Assembly (NCBI GenBank): GCA_001683735.1
Contig: LUGG01000009.1
Location: 620,001 to 684,000, forward strand
DNA length: 64,000 nucleotides
Direction: 5' to 3'
Source of the DNA: Grifola frondosa
Taxonomy: Eukaryota > Basidiomycota > Agaricomycetes > Polyporales > Grifolaceae
The position numbers and the translations under genes are program-made. The notes below the pieces were generated by a model. That model was not told where the DNA came from. It was given only the letters and a program-made list of their open reading frames with translations, and made no database searches. How positions within the stretch are numbered: position 1 is the stretch's first letter; every line of letters starts with the position of its first letter. This document shows, in pieces, positions 22,725-33,928 of this stretch.

Positions 22725-23166
22725 AGAGTTCTTCCGTGATGCTGAACGGTCTGCATGTATTTTTAGATGTAAATCTGTAGACCCAAATTTTCACCGAGCA
22801 GGAAATGTGGTTGTAAAATAAATTGTCTATCGCTATCACGTTATACACAAGCTAAGCTAAGTTGACCGTGGGAACGAGGTAAGTCAAGTTCACACCAAAC
22901 CAGCTTGTGACTTGCGGCAACACTACCCTCAACAGCTGTTGGTCCTGCTAGTACCTACTGCACTTTTAAACCGGAGAGCAAAAGTGACTCCGCTCAGTAT
23001 TGTTATGCCCTTCTAATCCCTCATTTTGCATGTACAATAATGATCCAAATTGCATCTGGACCTCCTATTTGATCACTAGCGAGCTAATAGTATCTGGGCA
23101 TCTTCCCTGGCTGAACATAAATTCGCTGGAGTCACGGTCGTTGTTCTGCAAGATTAGTGTATCGGC

Positions 23167-24479
23167 ATGGCAGAAGAAGGTCCTCATGTCAGTTCTTATC
23201 CCTTCCTTTCACCAAAGGCAGTTTCTCGAGGCCACAACCTCTTTATCTGGTCTACAACTACTATGCAGCTGATGCTCGGTGAGCATCATTCCATGCAGTC
23301 TGTATTTTCTCACTGAAAATTCCTCTTTCTTGTCAACAGGTTTTTGTAGCCACAATCGGTCCCATCTGACGGTTAAAACCATGTATCGCTGGCTCGCCCT
23401 TGCGTCTCGCTTGGACGTCGATCCGGAGAACCCTCATTTCGTCCTCCGGCCTGTCGAAATCCATCCTCTCACAGTTGAACGTTACTTCAGCTATCATTTC
23501 GAGTGTATCGGACCGGATTTGCTAACAACTTCCGAGGAGATCTTACAACCGGGCCATTATGCCATGTTCGTGACGTCCAGTAATAGGAGCTCTCGTTGCA
23601 ATGTCTGAATCATATCTGACGTAATTACTCTTTCAGTGGATATGAATTGGGATATCTCCATTTATACCACTCGAATGCCCACTTTCAAAGATGACTGCTT
23701 TTCGGAGTCACAGATGATTGCTAATGCAGTATTTCTCTCAGGCCTCATATCACCTCAATATCTCTGATCAGTATTTTGTAGTGCAAATATCCCGAATGGT
23801 TCAATGCGCAAGTTAGGAAGCGAGATGGTAGATGTGTTGTTACAGGGACAACCGCGGAACCTCTGAAGACTACTTGGATTGTTCCGCCAACCTTTCGGGT
23901 GATCGTACGTGTCGAAATGCTGACAGTCTGCTCTGCAATCATATCTAAATGTTCACGGGCTTCAGGTCAATCAGCATTACCCTGTTTCCGACGAGAACGA
24001 TGACCCCGAATGGTACAATGTGAAGAACGGACTGACCATGCATCAGGAACTTGCAGATTTGTTTTTGAACAATGATATAGCCATTGACGTCGACGTGAGT
24101 TTGCGTATTATTGTGGCATCTTATACACTGGTCTGAAGGAATTCAGGATAATTGTCGAGTTATCTTCTTCCAGGATCCGCACAAACTGTGCAGCGAGAAA
24201 CTTCTCGCCACAATACCAACTTATATATCTCTCCCGAAGGATGTTCCGGAAGAGCTAGGCCCCGATTTGCAGCTGTTTCGCTACCATCTCAAGTGGTCCA
24301 TCACAGTCAACGGCAACGCTGGCGATGTTATGGATTATTATGATAGGGGTGAAATATCATCTACACTAAACGAACTCCTGGGTGAGGACCATGATGAGAT
24401 GGCAGGTCCAGAGGATCCGCTGTGGCAGACCGAGATCGGCCAGATAATTATGGCTTGGCTGATCCACACGAAACGGTGA
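23167..24479 (+). CDS. HNH-family protein (fungal PF13391 type), active-site His replaced
   Basis: Six exons (23167-23278, 23340-23579, 23637-23728, 23782-23898, 23966-24094, 24147-24479) give an unbroken 340-residue protein with every junction in phase. It starts MAEEGPHVSSYPFLSPKAVS. The N-terminal half (..YRWLALASRLDVDPENPHFV..) has no known motif. The HNH core is WFNAQVRKRDGRCVVTGTT then KTTWIVPPTFR, and VKNGLTMHQELADLFLNNDI. The usual AHI.P is TWIVPP here, so the metal-binding/catalytic His is absent. The Asn of NGL and the D/E-LF segment remain. Such proteins are numerous in mushroom genomes and mostly unstudied. A nuclease activity is doubtful; the fold is the safe claim. The C-terminus has an acidic patch (GEDHDEMAGPEDP). 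Confidence 0.7.
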
Positions 24480-25328
24480 GAGTTTTCGAACTACTTATTC
24501 ATCAGCTGTCTCGGTCCTCACACGGCGTCTCTGCCAGAACGACTTTGATTGGCGATGAGTACTGAGTAGCGGGGCCGCTTCACAGGATGGTTTGTAACGT
24601 ATATCAAATCATAGCCTTGAAAACGTTTGGAATCGCAGGTACAGTAGTTCATAGCGATGACATCCCTCTACCAGCGAAGACGAGCCCAAAAGGAACGAGC
24701 GTTCATTCGTATGTATCATACCCATAGGCGGCAGTGAGCGTGGTAGAACCGCTTCAATGTCGGATTGTGGAAAACGTTCGCCCAAGAACAGCTCGCGGCG
24801 ATAGTATGCTGTGGTGATTTGAATTCGCAACCTCCCGCCGTTATTATAACTCCAGAATATCAATTTCCTGAGACACCCATCAACTTGCACTGTATGGTTT
24901 CTATGATAGACGTCTTGCACATTCACAGTCTCGTGCACTTGCACACCTAGCGGAATGGTGCTCCTCCGCGAGCATTAATGTACTGGCTGGCGTTAGTTTG
25001 GCGAGTAGAAACACATGAATACATAAACTTGAAGGGGCGTCAGACTTACATCTACAGGCAAATGTTCGAGCCATAACCATCATCATGATCAGCGAGGCCC
25101 GTAAGTATAGGCAAAAGCGTAACACTACAGAGTCCGTGAATCTCCGGGAAAAGACAGGTAACGATAAAAGAGCGGATCGCGTCCTGTGCAAAAGTCAACT
25201 CGGAACTGCTAAATCATAGGGATGTGAAGCGACGAAAAGGTCTGTACTGAAGATATATGTCCAAGCGCGAGTGAGATGGGATGAGGGTCAAGTGTTTGTG
25301 TCCAGTACGAAGCACCAAGAAAGATGCT
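24480..25328. other. Intergenic, no gene seen
   Basis: An 850 bp gap between convergent HNH (+) and GH17 (-) genes. The open frames at 24609-24944 and 24901-25191 lack introns, recognisable motifs or composition bias, and are treated as chance. Confidence 0.5.
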
Positions 25329-27488
25329 TCACGATACGAGACAATCTGGTATCTGGATGTTCTTGAGTGTTTTGCTAGGATAACGTGAAGGACTTGTAAG
25401 CATCGTCGCTAATGGAGGGGTTATATGCGACTTACTTGGAGTAGAAGAGACCCCACCAGCCCTCAACTCCGCCGAATTCGATGTCCTGCATAAATTCGTT
25501 CAGTGTCAACAGCCTTCCATACCGATCATCTGTACATACCTTCCAAACCTCGTCGAAATACTGGGGAGTGGGAAAATTATTAAGGTTTCGTGTCGTATGA
25601 TGAATTCAAGCTCACCTCAAAGAAGAAATAACCTGTGCCGTTCTGGTTCGCTTGGCACACGAATGTATCGAGGAAGGTCTAATCATCCGTTCAACTATAG
25701 CGTTAGCTCCGTTGCCGCAAGTACAAGAACGCGTCTCACCTGTAGGTTCGGCTCTGATGCGGTCGATGGACCATTGCTCATGTTACTTACATCAGATGAA
25801 TTCTGTACGCTGCATGAATATAAAGTGGGCGAATTGGAACATGATGGACGACGCACCGATGGCCAGCCCGTCTCTGCAATGTACATCGTGGGCTTGTTTG
25901 CAAGTTGGTTGGCCACGATCACGTTGTTCTCCTGGAAGAATTCGTTCGTCCACGCGGCGGCTTGGTCGATGGATACATTTGCAAACCACGGGTGTACGTT
26001 CGACATCTTCTCACGGGGTCAGCACACGACAGCACTCAATCAAGTACACGTCACGTACGCCGTAGTCGACCGCAGCAAGGACCTCGTTGTTGAAGAAACT
26101 ACCAGCATCGGCATTACCGACAGGCATAGTCTGGTTGAGGTTCAGGGCCGCCAGTGCGTTTCTCGTGTCTGTGATGTTCGCAAGCAATAACTGTCCGCCT
26201 TCATTACCAATGGCGCTATTGGGGTCTGAAACGCCAGCGGCAGTGACGTAGCTATGATCATATCAGCTTCCATTCTAGACATGTTCGATGTTAGATGACT
26301 GACTTCAGGATGAACTCGTTTCCAACAGTGACACCCAGAATGTTGTCCGTGCCGTATGTCTGGATGGCCTCGATGATGGCATCGCGCTGACGCGTGTATG
26401 GAGTGGAGTTCGTGGGAATGGGGTAGTTTGCGAGGTATACTTTGAGGTCCACCTTCGTTTGCTTGATCGCCTCGAGCTGGGAAGGAGCCAATCAACTTCC
26501 GCATCAATGCCAGCACAGAGGATATATTTACCACCAAAGCAGATTGGTTACAATCAGCACCGTACAACCGGATCCGCTGCACAACGTGTCAGAAAGGAGG
26601 TTCTCCACGTGAGAAAGCATACATACCGGAGTTAGTTGAGAGATTAGCTACAAAAATTCGTCAGGCGTGAATAAGCATTTACCAATGCGTAATAACGAAC
26701 CTGAATGTCTTCAATCACATCCGCTAAATTACAGATTAATACTGCACGGGAAGAGAAGGCCAATGGGAACTCACCGAGCGAATTGCCACAAGCCGGGTAT
26801 TGAGAGCCGGCCGGCGTGTACGCCAGACCGTAGAACGACTTCTTCAGCCTCGAATCCAGTTGGAATGTACTCGGGTCATTGGGATTAGTCTGATTGACCA
26901 CGGAGGCGGAACCTGATGAAGACGAGCTCAAGTTCGAGCTCGTCTTCGATTTATTGCGCGAGACTGTCACGCCGATGGCGACTCCGGCGGCAATAAGTCC
27001 AAGGAGGGCGAGCAATGATCCAACGACCTACGTGGCGGTTTGACTATTGCACCGGAGCAGAAGAGCTTCCGTACTCACAACCCATTTCGACCGGCGACTG
27101 CGCGCCTGCTCCTTCTCGAGCCATGCGCTGCTGCTGTATGCGGCATTGCCGTACGGCTCCTCCATGTTGGAATATCCTTCGTTCAAAGGCATGTTGGCAG
27201 ATTCTGAATGGGAAACGTTGAGGTAGCTGCTGCGAGCGGTGTTGTGCCCACTGGGTCGAGGAGAGGCAAAGGCGTAAGGATCGTCTACGCCTGACAGGCG
27301 ATGAGGAGGCTGCGCAGCAGGGAAGGGGAGCGAAGAATGGAGAGGAGTAAGAGAAGAATGAACCGAATTGGCGGTCGCCAGGAGTATAAGAACCGTTTGC
27401 AGCTCACCGGAAGGTCGGCATCGAAATAGTCATTGAGATCTGGATTCGACCCGGTGGCGCGCACTGGGCTGTCACGGTGGATCGACAT
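25329..27488 (-). CDS. GH17 beta-1,3-glucanase, type II membrane-anchored
   Basis: It starts MSIHRDSPVRATGSNPDLND. A cytosolic Ser/Asn-rich tail (..SARSRRSKWV) leads into one membrane helix VVGSLLALLGLIAAGVAIGV, then a Ser-rich stalk and the GH17 barrel: FYGLAYTPAGSQYPACGNSL, RIRLYGADCNQSALV, VDLKVYLANYP, NILGVTVGNEFIL (acid/base Glu in VGNE), MSNVHPWFAN, and MYIAETGWPS (nucleophile Glu in ETGWP). The end is DIEFGGVEGWWGLFYSN then KTLKNIQIPDCLVS with the stop at 25329. All exon joins I traced keep frame, including a 54-nt intron after GWPS. Known role: cutting or transglycosylating wall beta-1,3-glucan at the cell surface. The promoter is interrupted by a DNA element whose near end is 134 bp from the start codon. 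Confidence 0.85.
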
Positions 27489-27621
27489 GGACAGTGATCG
27501 TTACAGACTTGCCAGGTCGCACTCAGCGTCGTGGGCGTTGCAAGCAGTCGTGAGAGCTCAGGAAAAGACGTCGGCGAGGTGGCCAACACTGGCGCGTATG
27601 CAGTGAGGATAAGAAGACTCG

Positions 27622-29150
27622 TATGACGTAAAAGTTGCACTTTTATTATTTTGTCACACACACACACATTTTGTGACCCCCCCGCACGCGTCTGACTGTA
27701 AATTCCCCCCCCCCCCGCGCGCTTCCACCACGCGCGCTTTTTGTGTTCGTCAATGTCGGCGACATTTCTCGATTAGCTTTCTGTCTTCTTCCTCATTTAT
27801 CACCAAATATGGGGACTGCAATACCCCTTCAGGCCAGTAGATTCCCACCAACTTTGCCTGAAATCTTCCTAAACTTGCATTCCAGCAGCTCGCTCGTGCA
27901 CTGACCCTCCCGGCAGATGGTAAAACCAGCCTCCAGCAGCGAGCAGGTCCCCACGAGCATAGGCACCACTTGTTCGACCTTACAATGACCGCGGCAGACT
28001 CGTTTCCTCGCTGGAAGGATAGACGGAGGGTGTTCAGGCTTGCAACTACAGAGCATTTCGCCCGCAAGTGTCTCCCGCATGCCTATCCATTCCCATTTTC
28101 ACCAAGGTGCGACGTCATTTCAAGGGCAGCAGCCCGTACCCTACCTACATCCTTCCCGCCAGCCAGCACCCACGCCGTCGTTCTCTGCGTGCGGTTCAGC
28201 GTCGCCACTAAATCCTCCCATGCCGCCCATCACGAACAGCGTGACTGGATACCTCGCGCCCTCTCGCTGCCAGACACTGCCAAGTCTTTGCACTCAACAT
28301 CAATGCCCCTCCTGTCGTCTGTGTCGCCCGCCATACCACTCGTCTACAATGACAGGCCCTCTGCGTGCGTTGTCGCCTCCGGGATGATTGGTGCCCCAAT
28401 GTTGATAGAACCATTCCCCCGCACACGCACGCGCAGCCGCTCCCGCCCACCACCGCGGCGAAGAACGAAGCTCGCAGGACGTGCCGCAGATCTGTTCGTG
28501 CGGGCTGCAACTCTTGCGCTGCTCGATCTCGCTCTCCCCGTTGCATCCACGTCTCAGCGCTGCATGATATATATCTGCGGCGCTCTGCATTCTACTTATC
28601 ACGGGCACACGGACAGTCCCTCTGTTTTTATCCTGTTTCGCCGGTTGCTCCTCCGTTATTATTCGTCCGCTGTTAATTGCCCGCACAGTCACTGAGATCG
28701 GGGGATACTTGATTGCATTTGAATTCTTCTTCCATGTCTCTCCCATTGCATGTCATTCGCTCACGCTCACTTTCTCTTCCATCGCCACACCATGTGTTAA
28801 ATTACATGGCAATAAACATTTTATAGTGGAATTTAGGTTTTCCCAATATAATTTAAATATGTCAGAAAATTTAGTGAATTTCCGCACACGAATTGAAACA
28901 AAGGTTTGCAATGTGGTACTTAAGGGTTTTTGTACACAAACAAGCTAATATTCGAAGGAAGAAGACAGAAAGCTAATCGAGAAATGTCGCCGACATTGAC
29001 GAACACAAAAAGCGCGCGTGGTGGAAGCGCGCGGGGGGGGGGAGACTTAACGCGAGGGGGGGGGGGGGAATTTACAGTCAGACGCGTGCGGGGGGTCACA
29101 AAATGTGTGTGTGTGTGACAAAATAATAAAAGTGCAACTTTTACGTCATA
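27622..29150. mobile_element. Non-autonomous DNA element with long terminal inverted repeats and 6-bp target duplication
   Basis: The left repeat, 27622-27792, starts TATGACGTAAAAGTTGCACT. The right repeat, 28957-29150, is its reverse complement ending AGTGCAACTTTTACGTCATA. They share a (CA)n block, a C-run, GCGCGCTTCCACCACGCGCG and TCGTCAATGTCGGCGACATT. The right copy has about 22 extra bases between two G-runs. GACTCG flanks both ends directly (27616-27621 and 29151-29156). The interior, 27793-28956, has no transposase. It contains fragments of GC-rich, coding-like sequence and an AT-rich end. Six-bp duplications are unusual, being known for Dada and Polinton types, and neither fits the termini well. 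Confidence 0.85.
27829..28080 (-). CDS. Cys-rich open frame inside the TIR element (possible captured fragment)
   Basis: The 83-residue frame has nine Cys in pairs (CSC, CRGHC, CSLL, CREGQC, LECKF) and the segment VVPMLVGTCSLLEAGFTICR. It ends just inside the left inverted repeat. Spacing of Cys in an otherwise non-repetitive frame suggests former coding sequence rather than chance, but I do not recognise a family. On the opposite strand an adjacent frame (28040-28387) reads QPVPYLHPSRQPAPTPSFSA, a disordered Pro/Ser style. Both could be gene pieces picked up by the element. Confidence 0.3.
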   Translation of the reverse strand: MRETLAGEMLCSCKPEHPPSILPARKRVCRGHCKVEQVVPMLVGTCSLLEAGFTICREGQCTSELLECKFRKISGKVGGNLLA

Positions 29151-29638
29151 GACTCGGCTTTAGCGGCCTAACCACACAGCTTCGACTTTCTTTAGCACGT
29201 CACACATAGTCACAGTCTGGGTACGGCAGCGTGTCACGTCACGTCTGTGACATAGCTGGCGCCCTTAAAGTACTGCGGTTGATTCAATTTGATGGGGGCA
29301 TAACGCGGGCAGATCAGTAGAAGCTGCGGAGGCAATTATAGATTCACTAAATATACATCGCTTGCTTGCCAGGTACTGTAAGACTGTCCATGTCAACGAC
29401 GGATGATCATGCGAAATGTAGTAGGAGACAACCTCAAACATGGAAACCAACACGAATAAACAGGTATGAAAACAACATCCGACAGCAGATAGCAGCCTCG
29501 TCTACTGTCCGCCTAAATAATGGAACATGAGTGTAGTAGCAGGGTAGCACATAAGAAAGAGGTGGTATAGCAGGATAGCAGCAGCAGAAGAGAAATCACC
29601 CAGTCATCTACGGTGTACATTACGCACCGCAATTATCG
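29151..29638. other. Intergenic, no feature seen
   Basis: The 490 bp between the DNA element and the 3' end of the RhoGAP gene has no open frame or repeat of note. Confidence 0.5.
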
Positions 29639-31287
29639 TTAACCCCCGCTCGGCGTTCGTTTGGGCTGTACGGAGGCGCGTTTCTGCTTTTTTACTAGCT
29701 TCGCGTGCCGCTCCTCATCCGTATGGTGGCGCCCTTCTCCCCGTTTCGAAGGCATCGTTTGACTTCGTGTGACAGTCGCGATCGATCCCGTTCGAGATGG
29801 TGGCGATTCGACAATTTGCGATAGTTCACCGGGCTCGAGCTGCGGTTTCTCTGTAATCGCCAAGAAAATGATGAGGGGTACATAATATTGATCGTAAAAG
29901 CAGTGGACTGACCAACTGGAACTGGACGCTCAGCTGTGTGCCGTCTCACCATTCTCCGCATACCATCGTCCCTGCTCACCAGCTTCCAGCCTCCGGTCTC
30001 CTCGTCTGAACTCGCTAGTAGGTCTACTGGTTCTGTCGCTGGAACCGTCGCCGCACTATCCGATGGACGCGTCGTGGGCGGTGGTGGAATATCGAGCATA
30101 AACCAATCCTGGTGTGCTATCAGGAACTCGAGCACATCCTGGCTCAGCTGATGCTCTTGCGGAGACATCTCATGGCTCGGATGCGCGATCAGCGCAGGTC
30201 GAAAAATCACGGCCAGATCTACTCAATTGTTAGCGCGTCGAGCCGCGTCAGTGATAGACCACATACTCTTTGCGGTCATAAGGTTCTTGTCTGATTTGCG
30301 CGCAAATACAGATAGGAGATCCAGCACGTATAGCAGCAGGTACTGGTTGGCGCGCGGCATCGCCCGTATCAGCCGCTTGTACGTCGCAATCACCTCGTCT
30401 TGATTATATGGCTTCTTTGCTGCACCGCACCCATGAGACGGAGCAGGACGTCCACACCGCTGCACTCACCGAGGGCATCTCGGAACTGGCCCAGCGTTAG
30501 TCTTGGGTTGTTACGAGCTGCTCGGAGCACTCACATAATGGTACATATCATGGGGTATCACAGGTTCCTATTGGATATGAGAAAGGGTGAGAATAGCAGC
30601 GCACGAAGGAGGACGTACGGGCATTTGCGTGAGGTATCGTCGGAACACGCTCGCGACGTCGTGCGTCGTGTAATGTTCCTTTTTCCAGTCGAGGTTCTTT
30701 CCGTACTACACATCACGTATGAAAGTGTGAGCAAGTGAGCGAATGAACATCGCGAATGATGGCCAGGATGCCGGACGCACTCTGGGAGGAGTCTCAAACG
30801 CCGTCTGCAGCTCCCGCATCCGCTTGTTCGAGCCGTTGACGCGAAATGTTCCCTCCACCTCCGTCGCTGTGGAGCATCAGCATCTCACATGACATCAACA
30901 TGAGCGGGCAACCCTACCGTTCTCCTTCAGATACAGACCGCTATCGGCGGGTGAGTCATGCACCAAACTGGGGACCGTTGTCACGCACCACTTTGCAACA
31001 ACGACGGGAATGTACCCCATACATAGAGCTCCCCGTTCGCATTCGCAGTAGAAATCTGCACGCTGGCGCACTCGAGGCTCTTCATAAGTGGTCTCCCAAA
31101 TACGAGACCTGGTGTGGGTCTTCGCTCCAACGCTGAAACGCACGCACTGTCAATCGCGGGCCATGATACGCTCACCGCACTAACCTTTCTTCTCCTCCGC
31201 CTCCTTCTTCGCGCGCTGGGCAAACGTGAAATGGTTCCACCAGGTCTTGAGGCTGGCTTTAGTCCGGGGGTCGGTGGCGGAAGTCAT
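29639..31287 (-). CDS. RhoGAP-domain GTPase-activating protein
   Basis: It starts MTSATDPRTKASLKTWWNHF. The GAP domain follows: VFGRPLMKSLECASVQIS, YIPVVVAKC, GLYLKENATEVEGTFRVNGS (arginine finger in TFRVNGS), RMRELQTAFETPPRYG, ASVFRRYLTQMPEPVIPHDM, RANQYLLLYVLDLLSVFARK, NLAVIFRPALIAHPSHE and LEFLIAHQDWFMLDIPPPP. A basic Ser/Thr-rich tail ends PKRTPSGG at 29639. It turns off Rho-family GTPases and so affects polarity and wall synthesis. At least eight introns join in phase. The exception is GELYVWG to YIPVV at about 31015, where one G is missing from a GGGG run (CCCC on plus). Because the rest is well conserved I treat that as a probable sequence error. Confidence 0.85.
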
Positions 31288-32772
31288 GAGCAAGTCGGAG
31301 GGAGAAGAGGGGCTATGACCAGGTGAACGGACGGTAACGTATGTACGCGCTGGTGTATCGAGGGTATTCGAGCGACGACGATGGCCCCTTGCAAGGAAGC
31401 CAAGAACAGGTCTGCGGCGAGATGCCAGTTCGACAACGTAAACGATCCAGAGTAGCTCGGTGTATTGAGAGGCGCCTGTAGTCTGCGGTTTCGAAGTAGT
31501 TTTGACGTTGGTTGTAATAGATTAGATAAAGATTTCACAGTTGATGAGAGTAGAACGTAGGTTGTCGTCAGTGGTCGTGAGTTAGTGAGAGGTTAAAGTT
31601 AGCCGAATGTCGCGCTCAGGCCGAACGGTTGGAATTTGGTGGATGGTTGAAACGAAATCCCTCTTACAATCGATGTCCTGAGCGGATGTTTGACGGAACA
31701 CAATAGCATCACGGAACTACAGCCCCCACGGATATAAAATACCCTTTTTAAGTATACCGATATGTAGTCAAGAAACTTAAGCATCAAGACAGTATTAAAT
31801 ATACTGCGGTGGCTGCATTCGATAGTCGTTCATTCTAATTCGTACATCCTGCAACCACTCTGAACATGAACTGAACCATAGTTTCTCCTAAAAACCAAGG
31901 GGCAACGAAGACCTAAATGGCGAGGGAGGTTAAGGAAATAGAAGTGGCAGTGCGGGTATCACGGATCCTAAGCCGAATGTGATATGCGGACAACACCACC
32001 GTAAATGAGATGCCGGGAGACTATCAGTAGCGTAGGCCTGCTGCAGTCTGCATAGCTCCAAGTACTCACCAATGGAGTACTCGACGAGTTCAAGCTCTCT
32101 CTGGGAAATCTTCAATGAGTCCGTCATCCAGCATGTCACTTGCACTCTTGTAAATCAGGTGCGAAGGTGCGCCAATTCAGAACCTGAGCACGGAGTACTG
32201 CTACGTCGCAGGCATTCTCGAATATTTTGTACTGCTCACAGTCTGATGCACGAAATGATGGTGCAAGGCAAGAGTGAATCCATCATCCATGAAAGTTGCG
32301 TAGATCTACGACGATCAAGGTTGTCCTCGTAGAGCTGCTCATCGCGTCCTCGCCAGCTGGAGTACGCCGATGGCCAACAGTGTGGTGAGATCATCGAAGA
32401 ATCCATTTGTCTGCTGGGACTTGAATGCCCTCTAAGCTACGAATGTAAAGAACCTAGTACATGCGAGCCGACAGACTCGGAGACACGACAAGTAGACATA
32501 GCAGCGTACAGTCGCAGTCAAAGTGAACAGTCATGGTCATTCTCACAATGATAGACATTGGCAGCATGCAGCGTGATTCGTTGAGCACTTCAAAGTTCAT
32601 ATGGCGTCGTCGACGATTCCGAACGACGAGGGGGTTCAAAAAATCGTTGGATAGGTCTTGCCACAAATAGAGTTAAAATTTTAATAAATTAGTCAACATA
32701 TCCAACATTAATCGTTTTCGGAGAAGTCAGCGCGCTCAATCTCTATTCACACTTACATCTCGCTGTGCAGAC
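31288..32772. other. Gene-free stretch of about 1.5 kb
   Basis: Divergent upstream region between RhoGAP (-) and eIF3j (+). No open frame resembles a protein and no inverted or tandem repeat stands out. It is much longer than other divergent promoters in this window (about 290-460 bp), so an old repeat insertion is possible. Confidence 0.5.
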
Positions 32773-33772
32773 ATGTCTGACTGGGGTACTATCACATTTT
32801 CTTGTTTGGTGACATCTATCTCACTATTGCAAGGAATGCAGAAGCTTCCGACGACGATGTTCCTGCTGCCGTGCGCTCCGCCCCGATCGCAAAGAAAGTA
32901 GTGAGAAGCAAGTGGGAAGGAGAAGACGAAGAGGACAGTGGCCCAGTAGTACGTGCATCGTTAGTGTATATTCATCCTCACGCGCGTTATTCAAACTGGT
33001 AGCCCTCAGAGTGACTGGGAGGCATCCTCGGAGGAGGAAGAGAAGCCCAAGCCCGCCGCCCCGGTCGCGCCTCCCAAAAAGAAGGGAACACTTAAGCAGA
33101 AACTCGCAGAGAAAGAGGCGGAACGAGCATCCCGCCCTAATGAGGAAGACGACGAGTACGACGAGGATGCAGTACTCGACCCTCGGGCAAAGGCGAAATT
33201 AGACAAGGAGAGAGAGCTGGCTGCTGATCTGAACAATGCGGCCGAGCTTTTCGGCGCTGCTGCGCTCGGAGGTACGTTTGGTATTCTTACGTCTAGAAAG
33301 GTTCTTGACATACCATATTTTGCCTCTTCACCAGGCACGTCTTCGAAGGAATTAGACTGGCTAGTCTCCGCCCAGCCTCGGACGAAGGAGGATTTCGTTG
33401 AGTTTTCAAACAACATCATTGAATACATCATCAAGCGACATCAAAACAAACCACTATATGCCGCCTTCCTCGAACACCATGTACGCGAATTGGCGATGCC
33501 GCTACGGGACGTAGAAGTCCGTAAGGTAGCCAGCGTGCTGACAACGCTTTCCAACGAGAAGCAGAGGGAGCAGAGGGAGAAGGCATCAGGTAAGAAGAAG
33601 CCAAAGGCCGCAGCGAGGCCTGCTTTGGGTAGCGCGAAACCGTCAAGCAAGTACGTTGATTTGTCGTACATTCTAATGTGTCTCAAACTCATCGCTCCCT
33701 CTCAGGATTGACACAAGCATATACGATGAGGCCTTAGACGACTTCGGCTCAAACGCTGATGATTTCATGTAG
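32773..33772 (+). CDS. HCR1: Translation initiation factor eIF3 subunit j
   Basis: It starts MSDW, then after an intron EASDDDVPAAVRSAPIAKKV and VRSKWEGEDEEDSGPV. After a second intron come SDWEASSEEEEKPKPAAP, KKKGTLKQKLAEKEAERAS, a DDEYDEDAVLDP acidic stretch, GTSSKELDWLVSAQPRTKED and FVEFSNNIIEYIIKRHQNKP. Then VEVRKVASVLTTLSNEKQRE, a Lys/Ala tail and the terminal IYDEALDDFGSNADDFM. Acidic N-terminus and YDDFM-like C-terminus match eIF3j/Hcr1, which sits in the 40S decoding centre and helps initiation and recycling. All introns are in phase once the first acceptor is placed at ATGCAG. Intact. Confidence 0.92.
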
Positions 33773-33928
33773 CACGAGTTCTATCCCATACCTGTCATCA
33801 GTTTGTAGAATGGCGCTTGGCCTTTGTTATAGCGTAGATCGGTCCCTAGGATCAGCCGATGAAAATGTATTCTGCAGCTCAGTCATCCTGTTCGCCTTCG
33901 TCGCCACTGCTATCCTCATCGTCGCTCA

